Assembly: GCF_002699205.1 (NCBI RefSeq)
Contig: NZ_PABT01000044.1
Coordinates: 1 to 64,000, forward strand
Direction of reading: 5' to 3'
DNA: 64,000 bases
Source of the DNA: Allomuricauda sp.
GTDB lineage: Bacteria > Bacteroidota > Bacteroidia > Flavobacteriales > Flavobacteriaceae
Shown: in pieces, positions 52,329-61,297 of the stretch
Numbering within the stretch: position 1 is the stretch's first letter
Layout: each line of letters starts with the position of its first letter
Translations under genes and position numbers: made by a program
The notes under the pieces: generated by a model
Database searches by the model: none
Seen by the model: the letters and a program-made list of their open reading frames with translations, nothing else
Told to the model about the DNA's origin: nothing

Positions 52329-53111
52329 ATGGAAAAAGACAATCAATCAGATTTATTTGAAAAGAAAATTTATTCTCTTGGTATAAGAATGAGCTTAATA
52401 TTTATATCAATTGCGATAATTGGTTTCCTGGTTTTACTTCTTCCAATGATTTCGCAATCTTATGATTATATAATATTAGGTTCCTTGGGTGATACCATAG
52501 GAGGAATTATCAACCCTATAATCGCTATATCCGCTTCACTTCTTACTTTTTTAGCGTTTTATATACAATACCAAGCTAACAAACAAGTCCAAAGGCAATT
52601 TGAAAAACAGCAAATTGATGATTTGAATAATTTCGAGTACAAAAGATTTAAGGAAAGAATTAACATGATCATTCATGAATTTGATAATTTCAATATTGCC
52701 TTTCACAAAGGAAAGCTAATTACAAGAATCAGTGATATACCTCCTAGTGGCGGAAAAAAATATAATTTCATTGGCATTCAAGGAATAAACCTCTTCTTAA
52801 TTGAGTATTTCAGGGATAAAAAATCAAAGGAAGCAAATGATACGAAAGAATTTGATAGAGAAGATTCTTTTCATTCTGTACTACTTAATATCAGTAATCT
52901 TATTATTCTTTTTCACAATACCCATGAAAGCGTCATTAAATCTTCTATACCTGAAGAATACACTATAGAACTAAAGGAATTACTGCATTATGTCTATGTT
53001 TCTAAAATGAATTTTGTACTGGAACATTATCGCCTAAATAACCCTGCTGAAGAATTGAAAAAAATGATTGAAACCATAATTAATCACTATTCACCAGGTA
53101 AACTAAAATAG
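52329..53111 (+). CDS. Putative phage abortive infection membrane protein (putAbiC-like)
   Basis: 260 residues. Two N-terminal membrane helices (MSLIFISIAIIGFLVLLLPM and IINPIIAISASLLTFLAFYIQY) flank GSLGDTIGGIINP, a pattern of putative AbiC-type proteins (GDxxGGxxNP). A cytoplasmic helical region with ISNLIILFHNTHESV and YVYVSKMNFVLEHY follows. It is 10 bp behind hsdR, so it closes the restriction operon as a likely fallback when restriction fails. AT-rich. Confidence 0.78.
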   Translation: MEKDNQSDLFEKKIYSLGIRMSLIFISIAIIGFLVLLLPMISQSYDYIILGSLGDTIGGIINPIIAISASLLTFLAFYIQYQANKQVQRQFEKQQIDDLNNFEYKRFKERINMIIHEFDNFNIAFHKGKLITRISDIPPSGGKKYNFIGIQGINLFLIEYFRDKKSKEANDTKEFDREDSFHSVLLNISNLIILFHNTHESVIKSSIPEEYTIELKELLHYVYVSKMNFVLEHYRLNNPAEELKKMIETIINHYSPGKLK

Positions 53112-53283
53112 ATAGAACTACTAACTAGATTGTCAATCAAAAAACATTAACCCCTAAAGGAGGGCCTTGCAACGGAAAGCCCGGTCCCCAAAGGGACACG
53201 CCCAAAGAAACCACTACTTTTATCCAAGGCACCCAACGGCTACCGTATTGGTTGCAACAAATCGTTCTGTAACCGATACGTCC

Positions 53284-54972
53284 TTATTCCGGCACCCCTT
53301 CGGCCTTTAACCGCTCCATAAAGAACATTGGGGTTATCCCCACCCGTGACTTAAAGGCATTGATAAAGGCGCGTTCACTATTGAACCCGGCCACTTCGGC
53401 CAGGGAGCCATTACTGTAATAGGCCAATTTCCGATCTTGCTTTATTTGCTCAATGATATGGTCCACCCTCAGATCATTGATATACTCCATCACCCGTTTC
53501 CCCTTATAATGAGTAATGATCTGTGAAAGGTATTTCCCATTTACCTCGGCAATGACGGCCAATTTACTGGCCGACATCTTTGGGTCCAGAAAGTTCCGGT
53601 TCCCTTCAAAATGTTCCAAACGGGACAATACCGCATCAATCTTGCCCTTGGAGATATCCAAAGGCTGTGACGGAACGACATGTACCTTTCCAACTTGCTT
53701 TAGGGGCGGGCCTTGACCATTGATTATGGCCTCAAACCTTTTCTGATATATTCTTCGGGCATGTTGGTATTTATAGGTCAGCCATACCAAGAGGACAAAT
53801 AAGAAGATGACTACTGCTATTACCAAGTTTTGCCTTTGTTCCTTTACTACCAAAAGTTGCTCAATCCGTTGTTTTTCACGTTGGATACCTTTTAGGTCAT
53901 ACCCAATTTTGATGGTATCGTCCAAATATTGGCTCTGGGAACGCATATAGTCTATAGCCTCAATGTGCTTTTTCAAATAGGACAACCGGAGCTCTTGGTC
54001 ATTCAATGCAGCAAAATACTCAGTGAGGTACCTATAGGTACTCAACAACTCCGCTTTCATATAGTTGCGCTCCCTAAAACTGGCATCCACTTTTTTAAAA
54101 TAGTCCACAGCTTTTTCCCGTTGGTCCATTCCCCAATAGCTCTTGCCCAAGTAATATGCACTCAGGACCACATTGGCAAAATCGTTCTTAGTATTACGGA
54201 TAACCCTAAGACTACTGTCCAATTCAGCAATGGCCATTGGATAGTTCCCTTCCATGGCATGGTTGATTCCTTGGGACTGAACAAAATATATGGCCAAGGA
54301 ATTAGAACCTAATCTTTTGCCCTCCATGAGCCCCAAGTTATTCATCTTACTGCTCAAGCCATGGTTCTTCATCCGTTGATGGCAGCGCCCCAGTAATAAA
54401 AGTGTGTTTAAATACCCTGGAATGCTCTTCTCCTTAAAATATGCTTGACACTCCTGGAGCAACCCCAAGGCCTCATCAAAATGTTCTGTGTAATATTTGA
54501 CCAAAGCGATATTATACTTGAGTTTGTGGTCTAAATAAGCGTCATCGGACCGTGCCACATAGTGGTCCGCAAGGAGGTAGTTTTTCAGCGCCTTTTTATA
54601 CTTTTTTTCACTATAGAACACAATTCCCTTGGTAAGATAGGCTGATCCGATCAGCCTGGCATCCTTTGCACTTTTGGCGGTAAGCACCATACTGTCCGCA
54701 TAAGCTAACCTGGTCACTCCCTCAGATCGATGAAGATAGTTTTTATAGCCTTGTACTATTTCCCCATAATTATTCTCCATCCGGGCCTTGTCCAGATAGG
54801 CTTTAAGGTAGAGACTCTGTTGAGCGGTATCCTTCCCAGCACGTTTGACCCGGTCAAAAATGACCTGGTAATTCAATTTTTGAAGTGAATCCTGGGAAAC
54901 CTCCAACGAATCTTGGGCCCATAACATACACATTCCCATAAAGGACATAGAAAAGAACAGTTTTCCGATCAT
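53284..54972 (-). CDS. TPR-transmembrane-AraC hybrid regulator, second copy
   Basis: 562 residues from MIGKLFFSMSFMGMCMLWAQ (a signal peptide). Tetratricopeptide repeats occupy about residues 40-340, a membrane helix (LVIAVVIFLFVLLVWLTY) follows at about 378-395, then an AraC-type domain (KLAVIAEVNGKYLSQIITHYKGKRVMEYINDLRV, LAEVAGFNSERAFINAFKSRVGITPMFFMERL). Same architecture as the 24413 protein. It is divergent from a lipoprotein-membrane protein-AraC gene set, and is a second candidate for reading the four-copy palindrome. Confidence 0.9.
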   Translation of the reverse strand: MIGKLFFSMSFMGMCMLWAQDSLEVSQDSLQKLNYQVIFDRVKRAGKDTAQQSLYLKAYLDKARMENNYGEIVQGYKNYLHRSEGVTRLAYADSMVLTAKSAKDARLIGSAYLTKGIVFYSEKKYKKALKNYLLADHYVARSDDAYLDHKLKYNIALVKYYTEHFDEALGLLQECQAYFKEKSIPGYLNTLLLLGRCHQRMKNHGLSSKMNNLGLMEGKRLGSNSLAIYFVQSQGINHAMEGNYPMAIAELDSSLRVIRNTKNDFANVVLSAYYLGKSYWGMDQREKAVDYFKKVDASFRERNYMKAELLSTYRYLTEYFAALNDQELRLSYLKKHIEAIDYMRSQSQYLDDTIKIGYDLKGIQREKQRIEQLLVVKEQRQNLVIAVVIFLFVLLVWLTYKYQHARRIYQKRFEAIINGQGPPLKQVGKVHVVPSQPLDISKGKIDAVLSRLEHFEGNRNFLDPKMSASKLAVIAEVNGKYLSQIITHYKGKRVMEYINDLRVDHIIEQIKQDRKLAYYSNGSLAEVAGFNSERAFINAFKSRVGITPMFFMERLKAEGVPE

Positions 54973-55085
54973 CGGCTTTTGTATTGCTGCTTTAAAAAAG
55001 GGGAGCGAACCGCATACCAACTTATTTTACCGGCCAGGGCAGCACCAGACCTGTTAAGAAAATTCGATTCCTCCCAAGATACTAT

Positions 55086-55111
55086 AAATTGTGGGCTTTT
55101 ACTTACAATTT
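55086..55111. promoter_or_regulatory. Inverted repeat in the divergent promoter region
   Basis: AAATTGT (55086-55092) and ACAATTT (55105-55111) form a perfect 7-bp inverted repeat 12 bp apart in the 347-bp region between the minus-strand regulator and the plus-strand lipoprotein. It may be an operator for either gene. The rest of this region shows nothing recognisable. Confidence 0.35.
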
Positions 55112-55319
55112 GTCAAAAAATAAGCTAGGACAATTTCAGGAAATCTACCTCAACTTTTCCTGAAAACGCCGAACAAGGCTTTGCATGGGTACTACCATTG
55201 CCCTTAGTTTTACATCGAATTCAAAACATGGCCCCTGGATTTTCCGGCGGTCAAAAGGTTCATATTACCCGGGTGAGCATGGACCGATTCAACTATCGGT
55301 TAATTAAAAACTCATCAAA

Positions 55320-55919
55320 ATGAAGAAATGTATCATTACCCTTTCAGCAGTGGCCTTCCTATGTTTGGCATGTAGCCCTGACGAAGTAACCCCCTATTCA
55401 CATCAAGTTGAAGCATCGACCCTTCCTAAAGTGGATACCCCGATTTTACCTACGAACAGCCAGAATCCCTACGACGATATGGGCCGTGTGTACCTAAAGT
55501 CCCTATATGGAACTACCTCGGGTATGGTTATTAGTAAAACCCTCAGTCACCAGATTACTGAATCGCGCCTAAATCAAGAGATACAAGCCAGCTTGCTTGG
55601 GTTTATCAAATCAAGCTGTGCCATTCAGGATAATGGATATTCAAGATTCTACCGTACCATCGTGGACTATGAATCCAAGGTCTTGGACCATCCAGAGTAT
55701 AAATCTACAGACAAAAAAACCATCCTTAGTTATACCGCCATGATTCGATATGCCAGTTATCCAGGGGACATTCCACAATCCACATCAGAGATTGACGATG
55801 AGGATTGGGACCTTTCCACTCCTAATGCGACGAGAGATACCATACTGGATCAGAAAGGTAAGCAGGATACCGAATCCCTCGCCCCCTTCTCAGGCATAAA
55901 ACCTATCCAAGAGCCATGA
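55320..55919 (+). CDS. Lipoprotein, 199 aa, unknown
   Basis: Lipobox in MKKCIITLSAVAFLCLAC (Cys18), followed by SPDEVTPYSHQVEAST. The middle resembles a helical region (SHQITESRLNQEIQASLLGFIKSSCAI), and the tail is acidic and Ser/Thr-rich (SEIDDEDWDLSTPNATRDTI). I do not recognise a family. It overlaps the next gene by ATGA and is divergent from the TPR-AraC regulator, which may control it. Confidence 0.7.
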   Translation: MKKCIITLSAVAFLCLACSPDEVTPYSHQVEASTLPKVDTPILPTNSQNPYDDMGRVYLKSLYGTTSGMVISKTLSHQITESRLNQEIQASLLGFIKSSCAIQDNGYSRFYRTIVDYESKVLDHPEYKSTDKKTILSYTAMIRYASYPGDIPQSTSEIDDEDWDLSTPNATRDTILDQKGKQDTESLAPFSGIKPIQEP

Positions 55920-56170
55920 TAGATATCATCATGGATCGGGAAAAGAAATGGGGAACCCTTTGGGCCGTTATTCTGGTCACTCTCAACCTCTTGGCCATCT
56001 TTTTCATCATTGACCTGTTTGGTTATGATGAGCTTATAGATCATTTCAACCAGGATGGGGTTACCAAGAGCGTACATCCCAAAAACATGGCTTGGCTCTT
56101 GTTCATCAACGTATTATGCAATCTGTTCATTACGGTCACAGCCCTAATGACAAGACTTATGAAACCATAA
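55916..56170 (+). CDS. Small membrane protein, 84 aa
   Basis: Two membrane helices: WGTLWAVILVTLNLLAIFFIIDLF and MAWLLFINVLCNLFITVTALMTRL. The ATG overlaps the previous stop (ATGA), suggesting coupling; Met6 at 55931 is another start. The loop between the helices is polar (DELIDHFNQDGVTKSVHPKN). No known family. It may be part of a membrane signalling unit with the flanking lipoprotein and AraC protein. Confidence 0.65.
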   Translation: MIDIIMDREKKWGTLWAVILVTLNLLAIFFIIDLFGYDELIDHFNQDGVTKSVHPKNMAWLLFINVLCNLFITVTALMTRLMKP

Positions 56171-56185
56171 GGACATGAACAAAAT

Positions 56186-57046
56186 TTGAAACCACAAAAG
56201 CCCTTTGACAAACACGCAGATCATGAGTTGGTCATCCTTTTTCTAAAGGATAACCAACAGGTATGGATGGCTCACTCTTCCTTTGGCCCATTCCATTTCA
56301 TCCTGCTGTTGGCAAAAAAAGGGAGGGTGCGGTTTCGGGTCAATGGAAACAATATTGATTTATATCCCGGGAAGCTCGTTTTGGTATCGAGGGGAAAATC
56401 GTGGCTCTTGGAAAACCCTTCCCTCCAAACCCACATCGGGGCACTTGGCTTTACTATGCAATATATTGAACATGGTGTAGGACTACTGCCCCAATCTTTT
56501 ATACGGCTTTGGGACCATAATGTCCAGACCATTGACCTTGAACAGAAAGAGGTTTCTTGGTTGTTCCTGCTCTTAAAATTGTTACGGACCAAAGTTAACC
56601 CTCAAACGACTTCTTTGGCCCATGGTTATATCCTTCGCCATGGGCTTTACATGCTGTTATGGGAATTAAACGATTTATTTCGAAAAGACAGTAAGGTCGC
56701 TCCCATCAAACATACAGCTGGACATATACTAGTACTCCATTTTATGCATCTATTGGCCGCCCATTCCAAAAGGGAGCACCAAGTAGGGTTTTATGCAAAG
56801 TCTCTCAATGTAACTCCGGACCATCTTTCCAGAACGGTCAAAACGCATACAGGCAAAACGGTCAAGGGCCATATTAGGGAAATTCTCATGGAGGAGGCCA
56901 AAGCGTTATTGCAAGATACTGCTCCCATCAAGGAGATTTCGCAAAGACTAGGATTCAAGACACCTTATGGTTTCAGTAGATTCTTTAAAAGAAATGCCTC
57001 TCTATCCCCTAAATCCTATCGCATAAAGATCATGACAACTCAATGA
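56186..57046 (+). CDS. AraC-family transcriptional regulator
   Basis: 286 residues with a likely TTG start at 56186; the only in-frame alternative is a Met at residue 28, inside the cupin-like domain. The N-terminal domain (SFGPFHFILLLAKKGRVRFRVNGNNIDLYPGKLVLVSRGKSWLLE) is a ligand-sensing cupin-type fold. The C-terminal AraC domain reads VGFYAKSLNVTPDHLSRTVKTHTGKTVKGHIREILMEEAKALL and IKEISQRLGFKTPYGFSRFFKRNASLSPKSYR. It is 15 bp downstream of the membrane protein gene, probably in the same operon. Confidence 0.88.
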   Translation: MKPQKPFDKHADHELVILFLKDNQQVWMAHSSFGPFHFILLLAKKGRVRFRVNGNNIDLYPGKLVLVSRGKSWLLENPSLQTHIGALGFTMQYIEHGVGLLPQSFIRLWDHNVQTIDLEQKEVSWLFLLLKLLRTKVNPQTTSLAHGYILRHGLYMLLWELNDLFRKDSKVAPIKHTAGHILVLHFMHLLAAHSKREHQVGFYAKSLNVTPDHLSRTVKTHTGKTVKGHIREILMEEAKALLQDTAPIKEISQRLGFKTPYGFSRFFKRNASLSPKSYRIKIMTTQ

Positions 57047-57167
57047 GCACATAGAATTCAACGGTTTAGTCCAATTTAGATTTATCAAGAAGTTTTCCAA
57101 TCGGTAAATTGGAAAATTCAACGCGTGTATCCAGTAGCACTCTTTGGTTTCCAAATAAGAACATATA

Positions 57168-58034
57168 CTACCTATCCAAGGTATTCGACCAGTACCCGGC
57201 TTCGTATTCAAAAAAATTATCATAATACGAAGGCCCCGTGGTATTCTCAATCAAATAGGCCGCCCTCAAAGGAATTCCATTAAGGTCAAAATAGAAAAAA
57301 TCAAGGATTTTGGAATTGATGTTGGTTTTGGACAACCATTTTGAAACGGGTTTTTCCGTCCATGTATTGATAAAATTAAAATCGTAATACTGGTAGGAAT
57401 GAATAATTTCATGAGCTATCAAATCAGGGGTGTATTGAGATGGTTTGTATAACATTACATTACCAATATTCACAGCGGCAAAATCATTTGAAAATATATT
57501 TGAATTTTCATTAGAAAAAATAAACTCACCGGTCAATAGACTTTTTTCCAATTCAAACTTATTGCCAAAAGCCATGTAAGCCGTCAACAAGAATGACACT
57601 GGCATCATTTTGTATTTAATTCTTGGTTTGTCATAAAGGTCCAGCTCAATTCTGTTGAACCCGATATGCAAATGCCATCTGTTCCAGTTGCCATCATTTC
57701 TTGCGGCACTTTCTACCACTGATGTCCCCAAGGAATTAACAATTTTGGCCGGCCAAGCATATTCCAAATTCTCCGTTGATGCAATCTTTCTTATGGTCCG
57801 TTTACTCTCAAATATCAGATACCCTCCTAAAGACCCCTTAAGGGCACCGGACAGAAAAGCGTTCCCCAACTTTTGGCTTGGTTTTTTATTGATTACGGCC
57901 CCGACGGCCCCGACAAGGGCTCCAAACCCTACATTATAAGTGGCCATTTCAAAATCAGTGTTTTGACTTTTCATGGTCATCATGGACAATAAAAAAAATA
58001 CAATGACAACATTAAACCTGTCTCGGATCATCAT
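57168..58034 (-). CDS. Envelope protein with HExxH motif, possible metalloprotease
   Basis: 288 residues with a signal peptide (VVIVFFLLSMMTMKSQ). HEIIH (208-212) in PDLIAHEIIHSYQYYDF is a zinc-metalloprotease-like motif, and a Gly-rich hydrophobic stretch follows the signal (VGFGALVGAVGAVIN). The rest has alternating beta-like strands (HLHIGFNRIELDLYDKPRIKYKMMP), so a barrel-associated or membrane-anchored peptidase is possible. No further family is recognised. It overlaps the Lnt-like gene by 23 bp and ends an operon that begins under site D. Confidence 0.7.
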   Translation of the reverse strand: MMIRDRFNVVIVFFLLSMMTMKSQNTDFEMATYNVGFGALVGAVGAVINKKPSQKLGNAFLSGALKGSLGGYLIFESKRTIRKIASTENLEYAWPAKIVNSLGTSVVESAARNDGNWNRWHLHIGFNRIELDLYDKPRIKYKMMPVSFLLTAYMAFGNKFELEKSLLTGEFIFSNENSNIFSNDFAAVNIGNVMLYKPSQYTPDLIAHEIIHSYQYYDFNFINTWTEKPVSKWLSKTNINSKILDFFYFDLNGIPLRAAYLIENTTGPSYYDNFFEYEAGYWSNTLDR

Positions 58035-59577
58035 TTAAGCTTTTAACAATAGAATGGAAATGTATGTTGAGACTCCCACGATTAAATAATTTATAAATAA
58101 AAACATCGATACAAAGGAACAAGCAGAAAATAAATAGAAATATTGATTTCCCAGCATTATTTATGATGGTATTATACATGGTTGCGCCATCATTTCTGAC
58201 CGAATCATAAAATTCAAAGACAAATTTTTCATTATCCACCAATGTCATTTCCCCGTAGGCATCAATGTAACAGGTCTCTCCAAAATTGGATGCCTTGACC
58301 AAAGGGGCCCTTGTTTCTATTGCCCTAACCTTTAAAAAATTATTGTATTGCTTTTTTCCAAAATAGGAATTATTAAGAAATTCCTCTGAGGACAAAAGAA
58401 CCATTGGCTTGCCAAAATTTAAATTCTCATTGCTAAAAAAACTGTAGAATATTTCATAACAGATAAACGGAATGGGAAGTGATGATTCGCTAATAGCCTT
58501 AAAATCATCTTTGACATTGTTGGCGAAAAAAGACTTTTTAAACCACCGAGCAATAGAGGAAGGCAGATATTCATTCCAAGGCACTAGTTTACTTTTGTTC
58601 TTTATCCATGGGGCGTCAGTATCAACTGCACGTAAAATGACCAAAGAGTTGGTAATATTAACCTTCTCATCCACCAATGTACTTCCAAAATAAACCGTCT
58701 TTGTGATCCCCGTTTTTACCAACCTCTTTAATTGATTATAAACAAAGGAAGACGTAACCTTTTCTTTGTCAAGTCCTCTAAAAGTGAGTTCCGGGATAAG
58801 AATGGCATCCAGATCTCGCTCATTTTTAAAAGAACGGTAAATATGATATGCTACTTCCTTATCTCCTACCCTCTTCATTGCTCCTTCGATGTCAATCGTT
58901 CCTATCCTAACTAGCTTATCCTCTTTATAATCTTTCATTACAAGAAGAAACAATGAGAATAGCACAGGTACACAAAAAACAACCACGAAACCAAGGAGCT
59001 TCTTTTTTCTGTTAATTATTCCCACCCCCAAAGTAGACAGGAGCAATAACCATAGAGATCCTCCTAAAACACCTGTATATTCATACCATTGCACCAAGAA
59101 TATTTGATTGGAAAAAACATTGCCCAAAGTGAGCCACGGATATGAAAATGAAATGGAGTTTAACCAAAATTCAAAAATCAGAAAGATAGCCAAGAAAGCA
59201 TAGACTGAACCGACGGATGAGGAACGAACCCAATAAAAAAGCAATAAAGGAATACAGTAAATAACCAAATTACATACTAAGCCAGCCAGGCCCATATCCA
59301 CATCGATCATCCAGGTAAGAGCCCCAAAATGCCACGTTGACAAAAATAGAAGACTTGACATTACGTACGACCCAAATTTCTTTTCAATCGCTTTTTTGTC
59401 CAGTTCCCAAATAAAATAAGAAAGAAAAAAAAGAAAGAGAAAGCCCGCATAATTCCATGAGATAAAAGACAGTATAAAAAGTAATACCACTTTCAACAAG
59501 GTTCCGAGCATAGTTGAAAGGGGTCTTTTGAGGGACCCCTTTATAGAACCAAATGGTAAACCTATTTGATTTTTCAT
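58012..59577 (-). CDS. Apolipoprotein N-acyltransferase-like protein (Lnt family)
   Basis: 521 residues. An N-terminal membrane part (about seven helices to residue 215) is followed by a nitrilase-fold domain. The catalytic triad fits Lnt: Glu263 (LIPEL), Lys330 (NKSKLVPWNEYLPS) and Cys373 (ICYEIFYS). FSYPWLTLGNVFSNQ, VQWYEYTGVLGG and VRAIETRAPLVKASNFGETCYIDAYGE are familiar Lnt blocks. A last helix ends the protein. Lnt N-acylates lipoproteins. Here it is inside an operon with a lipoprotein and a HExxH protein, so it is perhaps a dedicated version for that lipoprotein rather than the housekeeping copy. Confidence 0.85.
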   Translation of the reverse strand: MKNQIGLPFGSIKGSLKRPLSTMLGTLLKVVLLFILSFISWNYAGFLFLFFLSYFIWELDKKAIEKKFGSYVMSSLLFLSTWHFGALTWMIDVDMGLAGLVCNLVIYCIPLLLFYWVRSSSVGSVYAFLAIFLIFEFWLNSISFSYPWLTLGNVFSNQIFLVQWYEYTGVLGGSLWLLLLSTLGVGIINRKKKLLGFVVVFCVPVLFSLFLLVMKDYKEDKLVRIGTIDIEGAMKRVGDKEVAYHIYRSFKNERDLDAILIPELTFRGLDKEKVTSSFVYNQLKRLVKTGITKTVYFGSTLVDEKVNITNSLVILRAVDTDAPWIKNKSKLVPWNEYLPSSIARWFKKSFFANNVKDDFKAISESSLPIPFICYEIFYSFFSNENLNFGKPMVLLSSEEFLNNSYFGKKQYNNFLKVRAIETRAPLVKASNFGETCYIDAYGEMTLVDNEKFVFEFYDSVRNDGATMYNTIINNAGKSIFLFIFCLFLCIDVFIYKLFNRGSLNIHFHSIVKSLNDDPRQV

Positions 59578-59582
59578 TATAA

Positions 59583-60374
59583 TCAGTAGTCAATTTGAAC
59601 TGAGGTAGAAGATTTGGAAATAGCCGTGACCGTTGGTGATTTATCGGCACCTGATGTCGTACTGCCCCGGGCAACTGTTACGTTGATTATAGAATTATCC
59701 GGGAAAATTTCCAGATCCTCTGATGTTATGACATAATTTCCCACTTCATCCGGTATAACCACTCCTCTGGTTATACTTTGGAGATTCTGTTCGGCCAAGA
59801 ACAGATCTATTTGATTGGAAGGCGAAAAAGTTGCGTACAACAATACCCCATGCTCATTGGAAGGGTCAACGTTCCATGTGATAACCGATCCCGCTTGAAC
59901 AACCCCCGTATTCATATCAATTTGAATCAAATTGGGAATCGACAAGGTCTCCGATGTTTTAGAACCCTCATCTCCATAAGAATATTGAAGTTCCGACCCA
60001 AAAAGGTCAAGTATTTCTGTTTTAGCGATATCATTGGTATTTGACTTGTCGGTAAGGATAGACTTTCCGTCTTTGGAAAGACTTATCCTATTTTTTTTAT
60101 TGATTGTGCCATTTCTATCGCTACTTTGAGAAATGTGGGCATTATCGACCCCCGCTGTGGCCATTTGATTATGTGCTTCAATCAGGACCGAACCTTCGAT
60201 ATGTTTTTGGGAATAAACTTCCAAATAATCAGTAAATGATGGCAAGGAAGCCGATTCTATGGTTTCTGCGGGATAAGTATCATCTTCTTTATTTTCGCAG
60301 GAATGCAGTCCAAAGGCAAGTATTGTTATGACCATCATGAATTGAACACTCCTATGTTTCTTAATAATTTTCAT
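59583..60374 (-). CDS. Lipoprotein, 263 aa, unknown
   Basis: Start at 60374 (MKIIKKHRSVQF); an upstream ATG at 60401 overlaps the preceding gene. Lipobox LHSC is followed by ENKEDDTYPAE, an acidic surface-export-like region. The rest is beta-rich with Asn/Thr/Ser-rich segments (NLIQIDMNTGVVQAGSVITWNVDPSNEHG, ENLEIFPDNSIINVTVARG-like DLEIFPDNSIINVTVARG). It is co-transcribed with the Lnt-like gene 5 bp downstream; it may be the substrate of that enzyme. No known domain. Confidence 0.7.
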   Translation of the reverse strand: MKIIKKHRSVQFMMVITILAFGLHSCENKEDDTYPAETIESASLPSFTDYLEVYSQKHIEGSVLIEAHNQMATAGVDNAHISQSSDRNGTINKKNRISLSKDGKSILTDKSNTNDIAKTEILDLFGSELQYSYGDEGSKTSETLSIPNLIQIDMNTGVVQAGSVITWNVDPSNEHGVLLYATFSPSNQIDLFLAEQNLQSITRGVVIPDEVGNYVITSEDLEIFPDNSIINVTVARGSTTSGADKSPTVTAISKSSTSVQIDY

Positions 60375-60390
60375 GGTATCTATAATTGAT

Positions 60391-61095
60391 TTAGTAGACA
60401 TATAATTGGTTGTGATCTATATATTGGTTGATAGTTTTATAATCTGCGATATTCACTTTTTTACTTGATCCGTCGCAGGCAAGACAATTAGTACATTTTG
60501 ACTCCACTTGATAACTAGGGTTCAAAAAGATAGGCTGTGGAATATCACCACCAAAACCTCCGAGATAAGTCATGTCAAACTTGTACACTACATGGGTTCC
60601 AAAAGTGGCCCCGGCAAGATTATCAGTATTAAAATCAAAATCATTGACCTCATCAGCTTGCTCTGTATATGTTACTTCCACTCTGAGATCGTACCCTGGT
60701 GGCGGAGTTTTAATGTTCATGGTTCCTCCGGCATCCATATTGGTATTATCGGCAAATCTAACCCATTCCCAGTTTGGACATTGGGGGGAAGTTAGTCTCA
60801 CACTGATAGAGAATTCATCAGGGCCGGCGCATCCACCACCAGGTATATCGCCGAACCTAATATCGGGACTTGGTATAAATCCTTCAAATCCGGGCTTTCT
60901 AAATGGGTTTTCCTTTCCTGCTTCAAAAAAAATACTGATGTAAGCATTTTCCAAATTATCCGATATTTCCGTTTCGCAAGGAATTGTATCAGATGTCGGG
61001 AGATTACTCCTTTTACTGGACATGGTAAATATCAGTCCAGTAAGAACAAAGACACCTGCAAGGGCAGATGCTAATCGAACTATTTTAGTTTTCAT
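60391..61095 (-). CDS. Secreted protein, 234 aa, Cys-rich, unknown
   Basis: N-terminal hydrophobic segment (ASALAGVFVLTGLIFTM) serves as signal peptide or anchor. The mature part has six Cys, among them CETE, GGGCAGPDEF, SPQCPNW and CTNCLACDGSS near the C-terminus; the last two form a Cys cluster that could bind metal or make disulphides. It is the first gene of the operon leading to the lipoprotein, Lnt-like and HExxH genes, with a leader of about 140 nt after the site D promoter box. Function unknown. Confidence 0.7.
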   Translation of the reverse strand: MKTKIVRLASALAGVFVLTGLIFTMSSKRSNLPTSDTIPCETEISDNLENAYISIFFEAGKENPFRKPGFEGFIPSPDIRFGDIPGGGCAGPDEFSISVRLTSPQCPNWEWVRFADNTNMDAGGTMNIKTPPPGYDLRVEVTYTEQADEVNDFDFNTDNLAGATFGTHVVYKFDMTYLGGFGGDIPQPIFLNPSYQVESKCTNCLACDGSSKKVNIADYKTINQYIDHNQLYVY

Positions 61096-61237
61096 AAAAA
61101 AGACTTAATGTTAAAAATGGTTATGGTATTATTTTGACAAGAACCAATCGATTTGAAAAGTATTCGCTTCAAAACGGAAATCGTTCTCCGGTTTAAATAA
61201 TATCCTTTTGTAAATGAACTCGTTGCCTATAGGTGAG

Positions 61238-61297
61238 ATAAAACTAGCAAGATATGTAAGTGGGTCATTAAGGAATTTTATGCATTTTATAAAATGC
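61238..61297 (-). promoter_or_regulatory. Regulatory site D: palindrome plus promoter box for the envelope operon
   Basis: The perfect palindrome GCATTTTATAAAATGC (61282-61297) lies, on the minus strand, 51 bp (start to start) before TAGTTTTA (61246-61239). The sequence from there, CTAGTTTTATCTCACCTATAGG, nearly matches that of site C (CTAGTTTTATCCCGCCTATAGG), so these two promoters are close relatives. The start of the 234-aa protein is about 140 bp further on, leaving a long leader. Confidence 0.6.
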
